NCBI RefSeq assembly: GCF_042649045.1
Contig: NZ_JBHSEF010000019.1
Coordinates: forward strand, 1 to 26,909
Source: Chryseomicrobium palamuruense
Lineage (GTDB): Bacteria; Bacillota; Bacilli; Bacillales_A; Planococcaceae
Direction of reading: 5' to 3'
DNA: 26,909 bases
Part shown: positions 16,044 to 24,166 of the stretch, in pieces
How the letters are laid out: each line of letters starts with the position of its first letter
Numbering within the stretch: the first letter of the stretch is position 1
Notes under the pieces: model-generated
The model's database searches: none
Told to the model about the DNA's origin: nothing
What the model saw: only the letters and a program-made list of their open reading frames with translations
Position numbers and translations under genes: made by a program

Positions 16044-17846
16044 TTATTCAACCGTAACCGATTTCGCCAAGTTACGTGGCTTGTCTACATCACAATCGCG
16101 GTGAAGCGCTGCGTAGTAGCTGATCAACTGAAGTGGAATCACAGATACTAATGGTGTGAGTAAGCTGTGGACATTTGGAATGACGAGTGTATCGCCGTCT
16201 TCTTCCATGCCTTCCATTGAGATGATACATGGTTTCGCACCACGTGCCACGACTTCTTTCACGTTTCCGCGAATGTTTAGGGCTACTGGTTTTTGCGTCA
16301 CTAATGCGAAGACTGGTATGCCGTCTTCAATTAGAGCGATGGTACCGTGCTTCAACTCGCCTCCAGCAAATCCTTCTGCTTGGATGTACGAGATTTCTTT
16401 TAGTTTCAATGCGCCTTCTAAACTTACGAAGAAGTCCACGTTACGTCCGATGAAGAACGCGTTGCGTGTCGTTGCTAAGAAGTCTTTCGCGATGGCTTCA
16501 ATCTCTTCTTTTGAGTCGACCATTGCTTGAACGGCGTTCGCCACAATACCAAGCTCTTTGATCAAGTCGAAGTCAATTGTGTGTCCTGCATGTTTCGCTG
16601 CCACTGTAGCTGTCACTGCAAGAACCGCGATTTGTGCAACGTATGCTTTTGTGGAAGCTACGGCAATTTCCGGACCTGCATGAAGTAACAATGTGAAGTC
16701 TGCTTCACGAGAAAGTGTAGACCCTTGTACGTTTGTTACAGTTAAGGCTTTGTGGCCCATTTCTTTGATCTTCACAAGTACTTGGCGAGAGTCAGCTGTT
16801 TCACCTGATTGAGAGATGAAGATGAAAAGTGGTTTCTCTGAAAGCAGTGGCATGTTGTAGCCAAACTCACTTGAGATGTGCACTTCGACTGGCTTCTTCG
16901 TAATTTTCTCAAAGTATTCTTTTCCGACAAGACCTGCATGGTAGCTTGTTCCTGCAGCGATGATGTAAAGACGATCTGATGCATTGATTGCTTCTAGGAT
17001 GTCTGTATCAATCGCTAGCTCGCCTGCTTCGTTTTGGTAGGCTTGAATGATTTTACGCATCACAGCTGGCTGCTCGTCGATTTCTTTTAACATGTAGTGT
17101 GGGTATGTTCCTTTTTCGATATCACTCATGTCTAGCTCTGCTTTGTATGAGTCGCGCTCTACGACAGTGCCATCTAGCTTTTGAATCTGAACCGATTCTT
17201 TTTTCACGATGACCATTTCTTGATCGTGAAGCTCAACATATGTGTCCGTTACTTGAAGCATAGCCATAGCGTCAGATGCGACTACGTTAAAATCATCACC
17301 TAGACCAACTAGAAGTGGGCTCTTGTTTTTCGCCACGTAGATAGTTTGTGCTTCTTCTGCATCTAAAAGAGCGATTGCGTACGATCCATGAAGAAGACCA
17401 AGCGTTTTGCTGAATGCTTCTGCCGTCGTCATGCCATCGTTTACGAATTTTTCGATCAACTGAACGATGATTTCCGTATCTGTATCTGACTGCATTTCTA
17501 CGCCTGTTAGATATTCTTTTTGTAATAAGTGATAGTTTTCAATAACCCCGTTATGGACCAATGTGAAACGGTCTGTCGTGCTTTGATGAGGGTGTGCATT
17601 GACGCGGTTTGGAACACCATGTGTTGCCCAGCGCGTGTGTCCGATTCCTGTTTTGCCCATTACGTCTTCTTCTACAGCATTGCGAAGATCCGCAATACGT
17701 CCTTTTTCTTTGAAGACCGTGATGCCTTCTTCGTTACGTACCGCAATACCCGCTGAATCATAGCCACGGTACTCTAATTTTTCTAGCCCTTTTAATAAGA
17801 TTTCTTTGGCGTCACGTTCGCCGATATATCCAACAATTCCACACAT
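16044..17846 (-). CDS. glmS: Glutamine-fructose-6-phosphate aminotransferase
   Basis: GlmS makes glucosamine-6-phosphate from fructose-6-phosphate and glutamine, the first step to UDP-GlcNAc for peptidoglycan. The 600 residues are of normal length. The N-terminal class II glutaminase starts with the Cys nucleophile in MCGIVGYIGERDAKEIL. The two SIS domains contain the sugar-binding TSYHAGLVGKEYFE and SQSGETADSRQVL. The C-terminus is DVDKPRNLAKSVTVE. The binding site is GGAGGAAACATAAA ATG. Expression should be controlled by the upstream ribozyme in response to GlcN6P. Its 3' end is the TnsD recognition region, and it is untouched by the insertion. Confidence 0.98.
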   Translation of the reverse strand: MCGIVGYIGERDAKEILLKGLEKLEYRGYDSAGIAVRNEEGITVFKEKGRIADLRNAVEEDVMGKTGIGHTRWATHGVPNRVNAHPHQSTTDRFTLVHNGVIENYHLLQKEYLTGVEMQSDTDTEIIVQLIEKFVNDGMTTAEAFSKTLGLLHGSYAIALLDAEEAQTIYVAKNKSPLLVGLGDDFNVVASDAMAMLQVTDTYVELHDQEMVIVKKESVQIQKLDGTVVERDSYKAELDMSDIEKGTYPHYMLKEIDEQPAVMRKIIQAYQNEAGELAIDTDILEAINASDRLYIIAAGTSYHAGLVGKEYFEKITKKPVEVHISSEFGYNMPLLSEKPLFIFISQSGETADSRQVLVKIKEMGHKALTVTNVQGSTLSREADFTLLLHAGPEIAVASTKAYVAQIAVLAVTATVAAKHAGHTIDFDLIKELGIVANAVQAMVDSKEEIEAIAKDFLATTRNAFFIGRNVDFFVSLEGALKLKEISYIQAEGFAGGELKHGTIALIEDGIPVFALVTQKPVALNIRGNVKEVVARGAKPCIISMEGMEEDGDTLVIPNVHSLLTPLVSVIPLQLISYYAALHRDCDVDKPRNLAKSVTVE

Positions 17847-17876
17847 TTTATGTTTCCTCCGATTTTTAAGCCATGC

Positions 17877-17902
17877 AAAAAGAAGCGTCGCTTCGGGCGC
17901 TT
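17877..17902 (-). terminator. Terminator-like hairpin between ribozyme and glmS
   Basis: On the minus strand AAGCG and CGCTT pair around a 10-nt loop and are followed by CTTTTT. On the + strand the same hairpin is followed by eight T. It sits 31 bp before the glmS start. It may lower read-through into glmS or define the 3' boundary of the ribozyme fold. Confidence 0.45.
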
Positions 17903-17916
17903 TTTTTTCATATGCT

Positions 17917-18083
17917 GTTTGTCATTCGCCTTCTATCCGGTCTGGCTACCCATCACTAGGCAGGTTTACAGATAGAGTGACAACCGGGCGTGTGCGGTCG
18001 GGAGGCATCCGCCGAAACTTCGATAAACCTCCACCTCGTCTGCTAAGGGTTAAGTGTCGTCCGATTCCCCTAGCTCTGGCGCT
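17917..18083 (-). ncRNA. glmS ribozyme
   Basis: A self-cleaving ribozyme that uses GlcN6P as cofactor and lowers glmS mRNA when product is plentiful. The conserved core is plain on the minus strand: AGCGCCAGAGCT at the 5' end, with cleavage between A18083 and G18082. Then come GACGAGGTGGAGGTTTATCG, AAGTTTCGGCGGATGCCTCC and CG. The 3' domain closes with GTTGTCA pairing to TGACAAAC near 17,917-17,924. The 3' limit is approximate. Confidence 0.95.
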
Positions 18084-18113
18084 TCAACTTTTTTCCGATT
18101 TCTTTGTGCGCAC
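18084..18113 (-). CDS. Possible 9-codon leader peptide upstream of the ribozyme
   Basis: A strong AAAGGAGG lies seven bases before GTG at 18,113, and the frame reads MRTKKSEKS then TGA. The stop codon ends one base before the ribozyme cleavage position. Nothing shows that it is translated. If it is, ribosomes would cover the ribozyme 5' edge. Confidence 0.3.
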   Translation of the reverse strand: MRTKKSEKS

Positions 18114-18163
18114 TGCTTTCCTCCTTTAGCGCGTGTTCCTATGCTTCACAGCATAACCTCCAT

Positions 18164-18192
18164 ATCATACAAAATCTAGTGTGTCCCGTCAA
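18164..18192 (-). promoter_or_regulatory. glmS promoter
   Basis: TTGACG (18,187-18,192) and TATGAT (18,164-18,169) on the minus strand, 17 bp apart. Transcription would begin near 18,157, about 75 nt before the ribozyme cleavage site. Confidence 0.75.
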
Positions 18193-18214
18193 ATGTAATC
18201 TATGTAATGAAAGC

Positions 18215-18237
18215 CCCTTGATGCTAGGCACCAAGGG
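18215..18237 (-). terminator. Terminator of the DJ-1/PfpI gene
   Basis: A 10-bp stem CCCTTGGTGC / GCATCAAGGG (one G-T pair) with a 3-nt loop, followed by GCTTTC on the minus strand. It lies 12 bp past the stop codon. The T tract is short. Confidence 0.65.
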
Positions 18238-18248
18238 TCTGAAATGAC

Positions 18249-18764
18249 TTAGTTTTCGAGAAGTTTTAACATTTCGCGATTGAATGCCGGAATGTCATCT
18301 GGTTGACGGCTTGTCACCAGTTGGTTCTGACAGACAACAACTTCTGTGTCTTGTACTTTTGCTCCTGCGTATTCCATATCCACTTGAATGGATTTGAAGC
18401 CTGTTGCATCACGGCCTTCCAACGCTTTAGCTGTGATTAACAGCTGTGGTCCGTGGCAAATTGCGAATACAGGTTTCTTTGCATCCATGAATTCTTTTGT
18501 AAAATTGACGAATCGATCGTCTGCGCGTAACTGGTCAGGTGAGAATCCTCCTGGCAGTAAAAGTGCGTCAAAATCACTTGCGTTCACGTCATCGATCGAT
18601 TTGTCGATGGTGACTTCTGTGTTGTCTTTCTTACCAGTAACCGTTTTGCCTGCTTCTTTTTCTATCGTGACCACTTCATGGCCCGCATCTTTTAAGGCTT
18701 TCGCCGGTTCTGTCCATTCGACGTCTTCAAACAGGTTGGTGATTAACGTTGCTACTTTTGCCAT
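18249..18764 (-). CDS. DJ-1/PfpI family protein (type 1 glutamine amidotransferase-like)
   Basis: A 171-residue single-domain cytoplasmic protein. The nucleophile elbow is AICHGPQLL, with Cys103 and His104. A conserved acidic residue lies near the N-terminus (LFEDVEWTEP), and LLLPGGFSPDQLR sits at about 68-80. Relatives in Bacilli are general stress proteins; PfpI-type proteins have been reported as deglycases or proteases, so the reaction is not certain. The start has AGGAGGAGATACA upstream. It is a lone gene between glmM and glmS with its own terminator, and the 21-bp repeat array lies upstream. Confidence 0.9.
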   Translation of the reverse strand: MAKVATLITNLFEDVEWTEPAKALKDAGHEVVTIEKEAGKTVTGKKDNTEVTIDKSIDDVNASDFDALLLPGGFSPDQLRADDRFVNFTKEFMDAKKPVFAICHGPQLLITAKALEGRDATGFKSIQVDMEYAGAKVQDTEVVVCQNQLVTSRQPDDIPAFNREMLKLLEN

Positions 18765-18930
18765 TGTATCTCCTCCTAAATGATTGTACGTACTATGTAT
18801 TCCACTCTGGCAGAGAATTAAACATTCGATTGGTGAAGGGCTTGTTAGAAAGGGCTTGGGTAGCTAAGGGTTTGGGAGAAATCTGTGGTCTCGTCGGGCG
18901 ATTTAGTTTCCATAATTCGAGGAATGACTT

Positions 18931-19019
18931 AATCAACTTTTTTAATGTCACAATCACCGAAATTAGTGTCGCAATCAACTCATTTAATGTCCTAATCACT
19001 CCAATTAGTGTAGCAATCA
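18931..19019. repeat. 21-bp tandem repeat array between DJ-1 gene and glmM
   Basis: AATCA recurs at 18,931, 18,952, 18,973, 18,994 and 19,015, exactly 21 bp apart. Units vary around AATCAmyyhwwTTArTGTCnC. Because 21 is a multiple of three, the minus strand gives heptad text (MIATLIGVIRTLNELIATLI), but no binding site or family supports a gene. Confidence 0.85.
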
Positions 19020-19041
19020 TTTCTCACACAGCTTCTTACCG

Positions 19042-19067
19042 AAAAAAGACGCCCTCCTAAGAGGGCG
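19042..19067 (-). terminator. Terminator after glmM
   Basis: CGCCCTC / GAGGGCG with a 4-nt loop, followed on the minus strand by TCTTTTTT, 15 bp past the glmM stop. It closes the cdaA-cdaR-glmM operon. Confidence 0.92.
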
Positions 19068-19081
19068 CGCCATTCAACTAT

Positions 19082-20434
19082 TTAGTTATCCAAACCCATT
19101 TCCTCTTTGACGACGTCTGCGATACGGTTGACATAGCTTTCGCAAGCATCTGTCGATTCCGCTTCCACCATGACGCGCACAAGTGGCTCGGTGCCTGAAG
19201 GACGTACCAAGACGCGGCCGTTGCCGTTCATCTCTGCTTCCACTTCCGCAATCACCGCTGCTACTTTTTCGTTGTCTGTCACTGCGTGCTTATCTGTCAC
19301 ACGGACGTTGACGAGTTTTTGTGGGTAAATTTTCATTTCTCCCGCAAGATCTGAAAGCTTCTTACCCGTTGCTTTCATGATGTTGACGAGCTGAAGACCG
19401 GTCAATAAACCATCGCCTGTTGTATTGTAATCAAGGAAGATAATGTGGCCGGATTGTTCGCCACCTAAGTTGTAACCGCCATTACGCATCTCTTCGACCA
19501 CGTAGCGGTCGCCCACTGCGGTTTGGACTGATTGTAAGCCCTGGTACTCAAGCGCCTTGTAGAAGCCCATGTTGCTCATGACAGTCGATACAACCGTTTC
19601 TTTGTGTAAGCGGCCTTCTTTAACTAAGTAACGCGCTAAGATGTACATGATTTGGTCACCATCGACGATGTGACCTTTTTCATCGACTGCAATGACTCGG
19701 TCGCCATCGCCATCAAAGGCAAGTCCAATATGCGCACCTTTTTCTTTCACGAACGCAGCGAGCGTTTCCGGGTGAGTCGATCCCACGCCATCGTTGATAT
19801 TCAGACCATTTGGTGAAGCTCCCATTGTCGAGATGTCTGCATCAAGATCTGCAAATACGTGCGTCGCAAGCGTAGACGTTGCTCCGTGTGCACAATCCAG
19901 TGCTACGTGGATGCCTTCAAAGTTTTCTGTTACGGACTGCTTCAAGAATTGAAGGTATTTTTGTCCGCCTTCAAAGTAATCCGATACGGCACCTACTTCG
20001 CCGCCAGTTGGACGTGGAAGTGTGTCTTCCTCTTGATCAAGGATCGCTTCAATTTCATTCTCTTGCTCATCCGACAATTTAAAGCCGTCCGAACCGAAGA
20101 ATTTGATCCCGTTATCTTCTACCGGGTTGTGAGAAGCTGAAATCATGACGCCAGCGTCTGCACTCATTACACGTGTCAAATACGCCACACCTGGGGTGCT
20201 TACCACGCCAAGTGTCATGACTTCCACACCCACGGATAAAAGACCTGCCACGAGCGCAGATTCCAGCATATGTCCTGAAATACGCGTATCTCGCCCGACG
20301 AGTACTTTTGCTTTTCCAGAAGCGCCTTGTGTTAAAACATATCCACCTACGCGTCCTAAACGAAACGCAAATTCTGGAGTCAAACCTTCATTGGCCACTC
20401 CACGTACACCATCTGTCCCAAAATATTTACCCAT
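19082..20434 (-). CDS. glmM: Phosphoglucosamine mutase
   Basis: GlmM converts glucosamine-6-phosphate to glucosamine-1-phosphate, the step after GlmS. The 450 residues are standard. Start MGKYFGTDGVRG; catalytic serine S101 in MISASHNPVEDNG; metal loop DGDGDR at about 241-246; sugar loop GGEQSGHIIF; phosphate loop RPSGTEPLVRVM near the C-terminus. The gene follows cdaR by 21 bp in the conserved cdaA-cdaR-glmM operon. In several Firmicutes GlmM binds and inhibits CdaA, tying c-di-AMP levels to cell-wall synthesis. Confidence 0.98.
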   Translation of the reverse strand: MGKYFGTDGVRGVANEGLTPEFAFRLGRVGGYVLTQGASGKAKVLVGRDTRISGHMLESALVAGLLSVGVEVMTLGVVSTPGVAYLTRVMSADAGVMISASHNPVEDNGIKFFGSDGFKLSDEQENEIEAILDQEEDTLPRPTGGEVGAVSDYFEGGQKYLQFLKQSVTENFEGIHVALDCAHGATSTLATHVFADLDADISTMGASPNGLNINDGVGSTHPETLAAFVKEKGAHIGLAFDGDGDRVIAVDEKGHIVDGDQIMYILARYLVKEGRLHKETVVSTVMSNMGFYKALEYQGLQSVQTAVGDRYVVEEMRNGGYNLGGEQSGHIIFLDYNTTGDGLLTGLQLVNIMKATGKKLSDLAGEMKIYPQKLVNVRVTDKHAVTDNEKVAAVIAEVEAEMNGNGRVLVRPSGTEPLVRVMVEAESTDACESYVNRIADVVKEEMGLDN

Positions 20435-20455
20435 ATATTGTTCTCTCCTTAATCT

Positions 20456-21754
20456 TTACGCGGTGGCTACCACAATCGTAGCTTGCGTTAATTCTGCTGT
20501 CCAAATGATACCAGTTTTGCCGGTCACAGAAAGGGGAAGTGTGTATTCACCTTCTTCTGCAACCTCACTTGCATTCACTTCTACTTGAACATCTGCAGCT
20601 GTCAAATTGTTGATTTCCGATTCGCGGCCTGTAGCTGTAACGCTTACGACCCCTTCACTGGGAATGGTAAACGTCGAACTCCACTCTTCCGTCAGTCCTG
20701 CCACCACGATAGGTACATCTTCAAACGTACGGGTTGTGCTGACATCTTCCGCTTCTTCTTCCTCAACATTGATTCCCGCATCACTGGCTTCTTCATCCGG
20801 TGTTGGTTCCGGAGTTTCCACAGTGACGACTATCCGGACCGGAATCGTGTCCCTATTAGCCCTGGAAATACCTTCGGGCAACTCGATCGGCACTTGTACT
20901 GTACCTGATTCTCGGATTTCCGAAACATCTACTGGTACTTCGAGTTCTTCTAGTGCATCAATAGCACTTCGAGCCCCATATACACGGATGTTTGTGACGG
21001 ATGTCGATACACCGTCAATCGTCACATCATCGGCCGGTGTGCCTTGTTGTTCAAGCCTGACCGGAATTTCTTTATTGTACTGTTCTATTTCAACGGATAC
21101 CGTTACTTCTTGTGGTTCTATGATGACATCGAGTTTGTTGAGATCTCGGTCGAGCACACGCACACTCGCCTGTTGCTCAAACGATTCATTGATACCTTGT
21201 TCCCCGCTGACCGTTGCCTTGACGAAACTGATGGCTTCGACAATACTGCGCGCTCCTGTCACAGTGACACGGTTCGGTTCAACATTAGTTGATTTTACCA
21301 CATAATTGTCAGCAAGCAATCGTTCGTTCATATCTGGCTCGACAGTGAACTCTTCTGTAATGAGTTCTTCGATGTTGACAGTGACCGTTTGAGGATCCGT
21401 TCGGATATCTAGACGATTGGAGAGATTTTCGAACTGAATCTCAACCTCATGTTCCCCCAGTGGCAAGTTGCTTAAATCAATAAACGCCGTAAAGTCTTGC
21501 ATGGTTTGAGCAGATAAAACAATATTGCTTGGCCCTTCAATATACAACGTAACCGTCTCTGGAGCCCCTGTAACAATTAGGTTATCATCGTCGTAATACA
21601 CTTCGACAGGGACATTTGGAATGCTTTCTACACTCGTTCCCACTGTATTGATTTGATTGCCTTCTAATTCGTTTTGCACAGTGATAAACAGAAGGACCGC
21701 AAACAAAAGGGAGATAATCCGTAAAAACCAAGGGTTATCCATCATTTTATCCAT
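20456..21754 (-). CDS. cdaR: CdaA regulator CdaR (YbbR-domain protein)
   Basis: CdaR is a membrane-anchored extracellular protein that modulates CdaA. I choose the ATG at 21,754 (MDKMMDNPW; 432 residues), because it overlaps the cdaA stop as ATGGATAA and has GAAGGGG upstream; a start at 21,811 would overlap by 65 bp. One N-terminal membrane segment (FLRIISLLFAVLLFITVQ, about 10-27) is followed by repeated YbbR domains of about 80 residues. These are marked by recurring YVVKSTNVEPNRVTVTGA-type and VTIDGVSTSVTNIRVYGARS-type segments. An acidic linker (EEASDAGINVEEEEAED) precedes the last domain. It lies between cdaA and glmM as in other Bacillales. Confidence 0.93.
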   Translation of the reverse strand: MDKMMDNPWFLRIISLLFAVLLFITVQNELEGNQINTVGTSVESIPNVPVEVYYDDDNLIVTGAPETVTLYIEGPSNIVLSAQTMQDFTAFIDLSNLPLGEHEVEIQFENLSNRLDIRTDPQTVTVNIEELITEEFTVEPDMNERLLADNYVVKSTNVEPNRVTVTGARSIVEAISFVKATVSGEQGINESFEQQASVRVLDRDLNKLDVIIEPQEVTVSVEIEQYNKEIPVRLEQQGTPADDVTIDGVSTSVTNIRVYGARSAIDALEELEVPVDVSEIRESGTVQVPIELPEGISRANRDTIPVRIVVTVETPEPTPDEEASDAGINVEEEEAEDVSTTRTFEDVPIVVAGLTEEWSSTFTIPSEGVVSVTATGRESEINNLTAADVQVEVNASEVAEEGEYTLPLSVTGKTGIIWTAELTQATIVVATA

Positions 21755-22583
21755 TTTTCGGCCCCTTCCATAACCATTTTGACGAGGACTCTTGTGGTTC
21801 CGCTTCACCAAACCATAGACGCTTCAAGTGCTGATCAAACTCTTCCATCGATAAGTTGCGGTGTAGATCCCCGTTCGCTGTTATGCTTACAGCTCCCGTT
21901 TCTTCCGATACAACAATCGTAATAGCGTCTGTCACTTCACTTAAGCCAATAGCCGCGCGGTGACGTGTCCCAAGTTCTTTTGAGATGAACGGGCTCTCTG
22001 AGAGCGGCAAGTAACAGGCAGCGGAAGCAATCTTGTTTTTCTGCATGATGACCGCCCCGTCATGGAGTGGTGTATTTGGAATAAAAATATTAATGAGGAG
22101 TTCCGATGTGACATTGGCGTTGAGCGGAATGCCTGTTTCAATGTACTCTGACAAACCTGTCTCCCGTTCAATCGAGATCAATGCACCGATACGGCGTTTG
22201 GCCATGTAACTGACAGACTTGGACATAGCACCAAGTAACCGGTTTTGCTCTTCTTGTTCTTGTAATGTACTTCGTGCAAAGAGCTTCCCACGTCCGAGTT
22301 GTTCCAGTGCTCGACGAATTTCAGGTTGAAAAATAATAATGATAGCAAGAAAACCAAATCGAATAACCTGATCGAGCATCCAACCGAGCGTTTCCATTCC
22401 GAGAGCGTCCGTGATCACACGGGCAACGATAATGACAAAAATTCCTTTTAAAAGCTGAACCGCTTTCGTTCCGCGAATCAACGTAATCAGTTTGTAAATG
22501 ACAAACCACACAAACAGCACATCAAGAATCGTTATTAACAATTCAATCGGTTCACTGTTCTGCAGCTGCGTCCAAAAATCCAT
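21747..22583 (-). CDS. cdaA: Diadenylate cyclase CdaA
   Basis: CdaA makes c-di-AMP from two ATP and controls potassium and osmolyte balance. In this 278-residue protein three N-terminal membrane segments (about 13-30, 37-60 and 62-85) are followed by the DAC domain. It has the motifs LHDGAVIM and GTRHRAAIGLSE, both needed for catalysis. The C-terminus ends WKGPKNG and overlaps cdaR. The start is an ATG behind GGAAAGTGGGGTG. A possible -10 (TATACT near 22,618-22,623) lies upstream, without a convincing -35. The gene order cdaA-cdaR-glmM is conserved. Confidence 0.97.
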   Translation of the reverse strand: MDFWTQLQNSEPIELLITILDVLFVWFVIYKLITLIRGTKAVQLLKGIFVIIVARVITDALGMETLGWMLDQVIRFGFLAIIIIFQPEIRRALEQLGRGKLFARSTLQEQEEQNRLLGAMSKSVSYMAKRRIGALISIERETGLSEYIETGIPLNANVTSELLINIFIPNTPLHDGAVIMQKNKIASAACYLPLSESPFISKELGTRHRAAIGLSEVTDAITIVVSEETGAVSITANGDLHRNLSMEEFDQHLKRLWFGEAEPQESSSKWLWKGPKNG

Positions 22584-22712
22584 GTGGCCACCCCACTTTC
22601 CCTGTAAGCATTTGGTCTAAGTATAGCATATCTAAGCGATGTTCTGCCGGTATGACAGGATAAATTCGCCAGAGTTTTCTAGACGTTCCGGACCGAAAAA
22701 GGTTCTTCCCAT

Positions 22713-22744
22713 AAAAAAATCCATGTCTACGAAAAGACATGGAT
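22713..22744 (-). terminator. Terminator of the sigW-rsiW operon
   Basis: A 10-bp perfect stem ATCCATGTCT / AGACATGGAT with a 6-nt loop, continuing into TTTTTT on the minus strand, just after the rsiW stop. It separates the sigma operon from cdaA. Confidence 0.93.
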
Positions 22745-22749
22745 ACGCG

Positions 22750-23406
22750 TTATTCATTTGAACCGGTCACCCAGTCCTCAAATCCTTGATAGCCGGATTT
22801 CATTTTAAACCATAGCCAATCAAACACTCGGTCGATTTCTTCAATCTCTCCCGTCACAACAGCGGTAGACGCCATGTACGGGTTCTTTTCAATGGAGTCT
22901 TCGTTGAGGATTTCTCCATTAATCACGGTGAGATTACCTCCAATCTTCCCATCCACACGAATGTTTCCGTTGCGGACGACAAAATTCCCTTCAATGACCG
23001 TTCCTTCCGGAATAATTACGGTATCGCCTTCAACGATGACATTGTCAGCTTTTGTAAAGGCGAACTGCTGATCATTGGAGAAGTTCCCAAAGAACATCGC
23101 GCTCATGAAGACGAGGAATACAGCGGCGGCTGTCACCATTGGATATCGGCGGAACCAGCTCTGTGGTCCTGCAGAGACCGTACGTTTTGGCAAAGATGCC
23201 ATCACGTGACTTGTTAAATTTGGTGGTGGTGTGACCGGTTGAGCACTTTTCATAAACGCGACAACATCACTTAATTCATGCATATGCGCTTGGCAGGCAT
23301 CGCAGCTCTTCAAGTGCTGCTTCAACTCCTGTTCATGCTCTGGCGGAATGTCCCCATCCAGATAGGCATGCATATAATCCATATATTTCTCGTGGCATGC
23401 ACCCAT
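22750..23406 (-). CDS. rsiW: Anti-sigma-W factor RsiW
   Basis: RsiW is a single-pass membrane protein that holds sigma-W inactive until it is cleaved under envelope stress. It has 218 residues. The N-terminal zinc anti-sigma domain shows HLKSCDACQ (Hx3Cx2C) at about 31-39. One membrane segment (MVTAAAVFLVFMSAMFFGNF) starts near residue 89. The outside part has a bactofilin-like repeat pattern (VIIPEGTVIEGNFVVRNGNI, then VDGKIGGNLTVINGE), unusual in reading like a right-handed beta-helix, though B. subtilis RsiW is similar in layout. The start lies 2 bp after the sigW stop, so the two are coupled. Confidence 0.93.
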   Translation of the reverse strand: MGACHEKYMDYMHAYLDGDIPPEHEQELKQHLKSCDACQAHMHELSDVVAFMKSAQPVTPPPNLTSHVMASLPKRTVSAGPQSWFRRYPMVTAAAVFLVFMSAMFFGNFSNDQQFAFTKADNVIVEGDTVIIPEGTVIEGNFVVRNGNIRVDGKIGGNLTVINGEILNEDSIEKNPYMASTAVVTGEIEEIDRVFDWLWFKMKSGYQGFEDWVTGSNE

Positions 23407-23408
23407 CG

Positions 23409-23996
23409 TTATTTCCCTCCTACCTCCGTCATCGGAAGCTGGCTCATCTGTTTACGCAGCGCTTCACGACCTCGGTGAATACGGGTTTTAACCGTCCCGA
23501 GTGGGAGATCTAAAATTTCACTAATTTCTTGCAATGGTAGTTCTTCCATGTACTTCAACACAATGACGGAACGGTATTTGTCGGGCAGACGGCTGATTTC
23601 ATATTGAAGACGTTCTTGTATCTCCATTTTCTCTAGCTGCTCCACCGGCAATTCTTCGCTCGCGGCAATCTGCGAATACATATCTAGTCCATCAGTACCC
23701 GGAACTTGGGCATCTAAATGATAGTCTGGTTTCTTTTTACGGATACGGTCGATACAAAGATTCGTCGCAATGCGAAAAATCCATGTGGAAAATTTTCTTT
23801 TTTGATCGAACGTATGCAAATTGATATAAGCTCGTAAGAAAGCTTCTTGTGTAATATCTTCGGCTTCATGTTTGTTGCCAAGCATTCGATAACATACATG
23901 ATATAACCTCGATTGGTACAAGTCTACGATTTCGGCATAGGCATCTTGATTCCCGTTTAAGACTTGTTTTATTCTCTTGTTGACGATCGCATCCAT
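23409..23996 (-). CDS. sigW: ECF RNA polymerase sigma factor SigW
   Basis: SigW directs the cell-envelope stress and antimicrobial-resistance regulon. At 195 residues it is normal for the group. Region 2 is marked by YRMLGNKHEAEDITQEAFLR and FSTWIFRIATNLCIDRIRKK. Region 4 has the helix-turn-helix LPLQEISEILDLPLGTVKTR followed by IHRGREALRKQ. An autoregulatory sigma-W promoter lies directly upstream. The start is an ATG behind GGAGGGGAAATAGAGC. Confidence 0.96.
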   Translation of the reverse strand: MDAIVNKRIKQVLNGNQDAYAEIVDLYQSRLYHVCYRMLGNKHEAEDITQEAFLRAYINLHTFDQKRKFSTWIFRIATNLCIDRIRKKKPDYHLDAQVPGTDGLDMYSQIAASEELPVEQLEKMEIQERLQYEISRLPDKYRSVIVLKYMEELPLQEISEILDLPLGTVKTRIHRGREALRKQMSQLPMTEVGGK

Positions 23997-24034
23997 GCTC
24001 TATTTCCCCTCCGCCTCTGCGGTTCTATAATCTA

Positions 24035-24061
24035 TACGGTCCGTGGTATAAAAAGGTTTCA
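24035..24061 (-). promoter_or_regulatory. Autoregulatory sigma-W promoter
   Basis: On the minus strand TGAAAC (24,056-24,061), then CTTTTTAT within the spacer, then CGTA (24,035-24,038), 17 bp apart. This is the known sigma-W consensus, including the pyrimidine-rich start of the spacer. Confidence 0.92.
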
Positions 24062-24131
24062 TATTTTTTCTTATTTTAGTGTAGCAAATTTTCAACTAGT
24101 ATAGGGGGTCTATTTATACATTTATTGTATG

Positions 24132-24158
24132 AAAAAAGACCCTTCTCTAAGAGAAGGG
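24132..24158 (-). terminator. Terminator after arginase
   Basis: CCCTTCTC / GAGAAGGG with a 3-nt loop, followed on the minus strand by TCTTTTTTC, 9 bp past the arginase stop. Confidence 0.93.
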
Positions 24159-24166
24159 ACGAAGGG

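Noticed and set aside
18793..19020. 75-codon open frame with heptad pattern on the minus strand
   Set aside because: It arises from the 21-bp array, has no binding site, and its second half shows no repeat or family pattern.
20607..21305. 232-codon open frame on the + strand
   Set aside because: It is antisense to cdaR, is Ser/Thr/Val-rich in the way expected from complementing acidic codons, and lacks a ribosome binding site.
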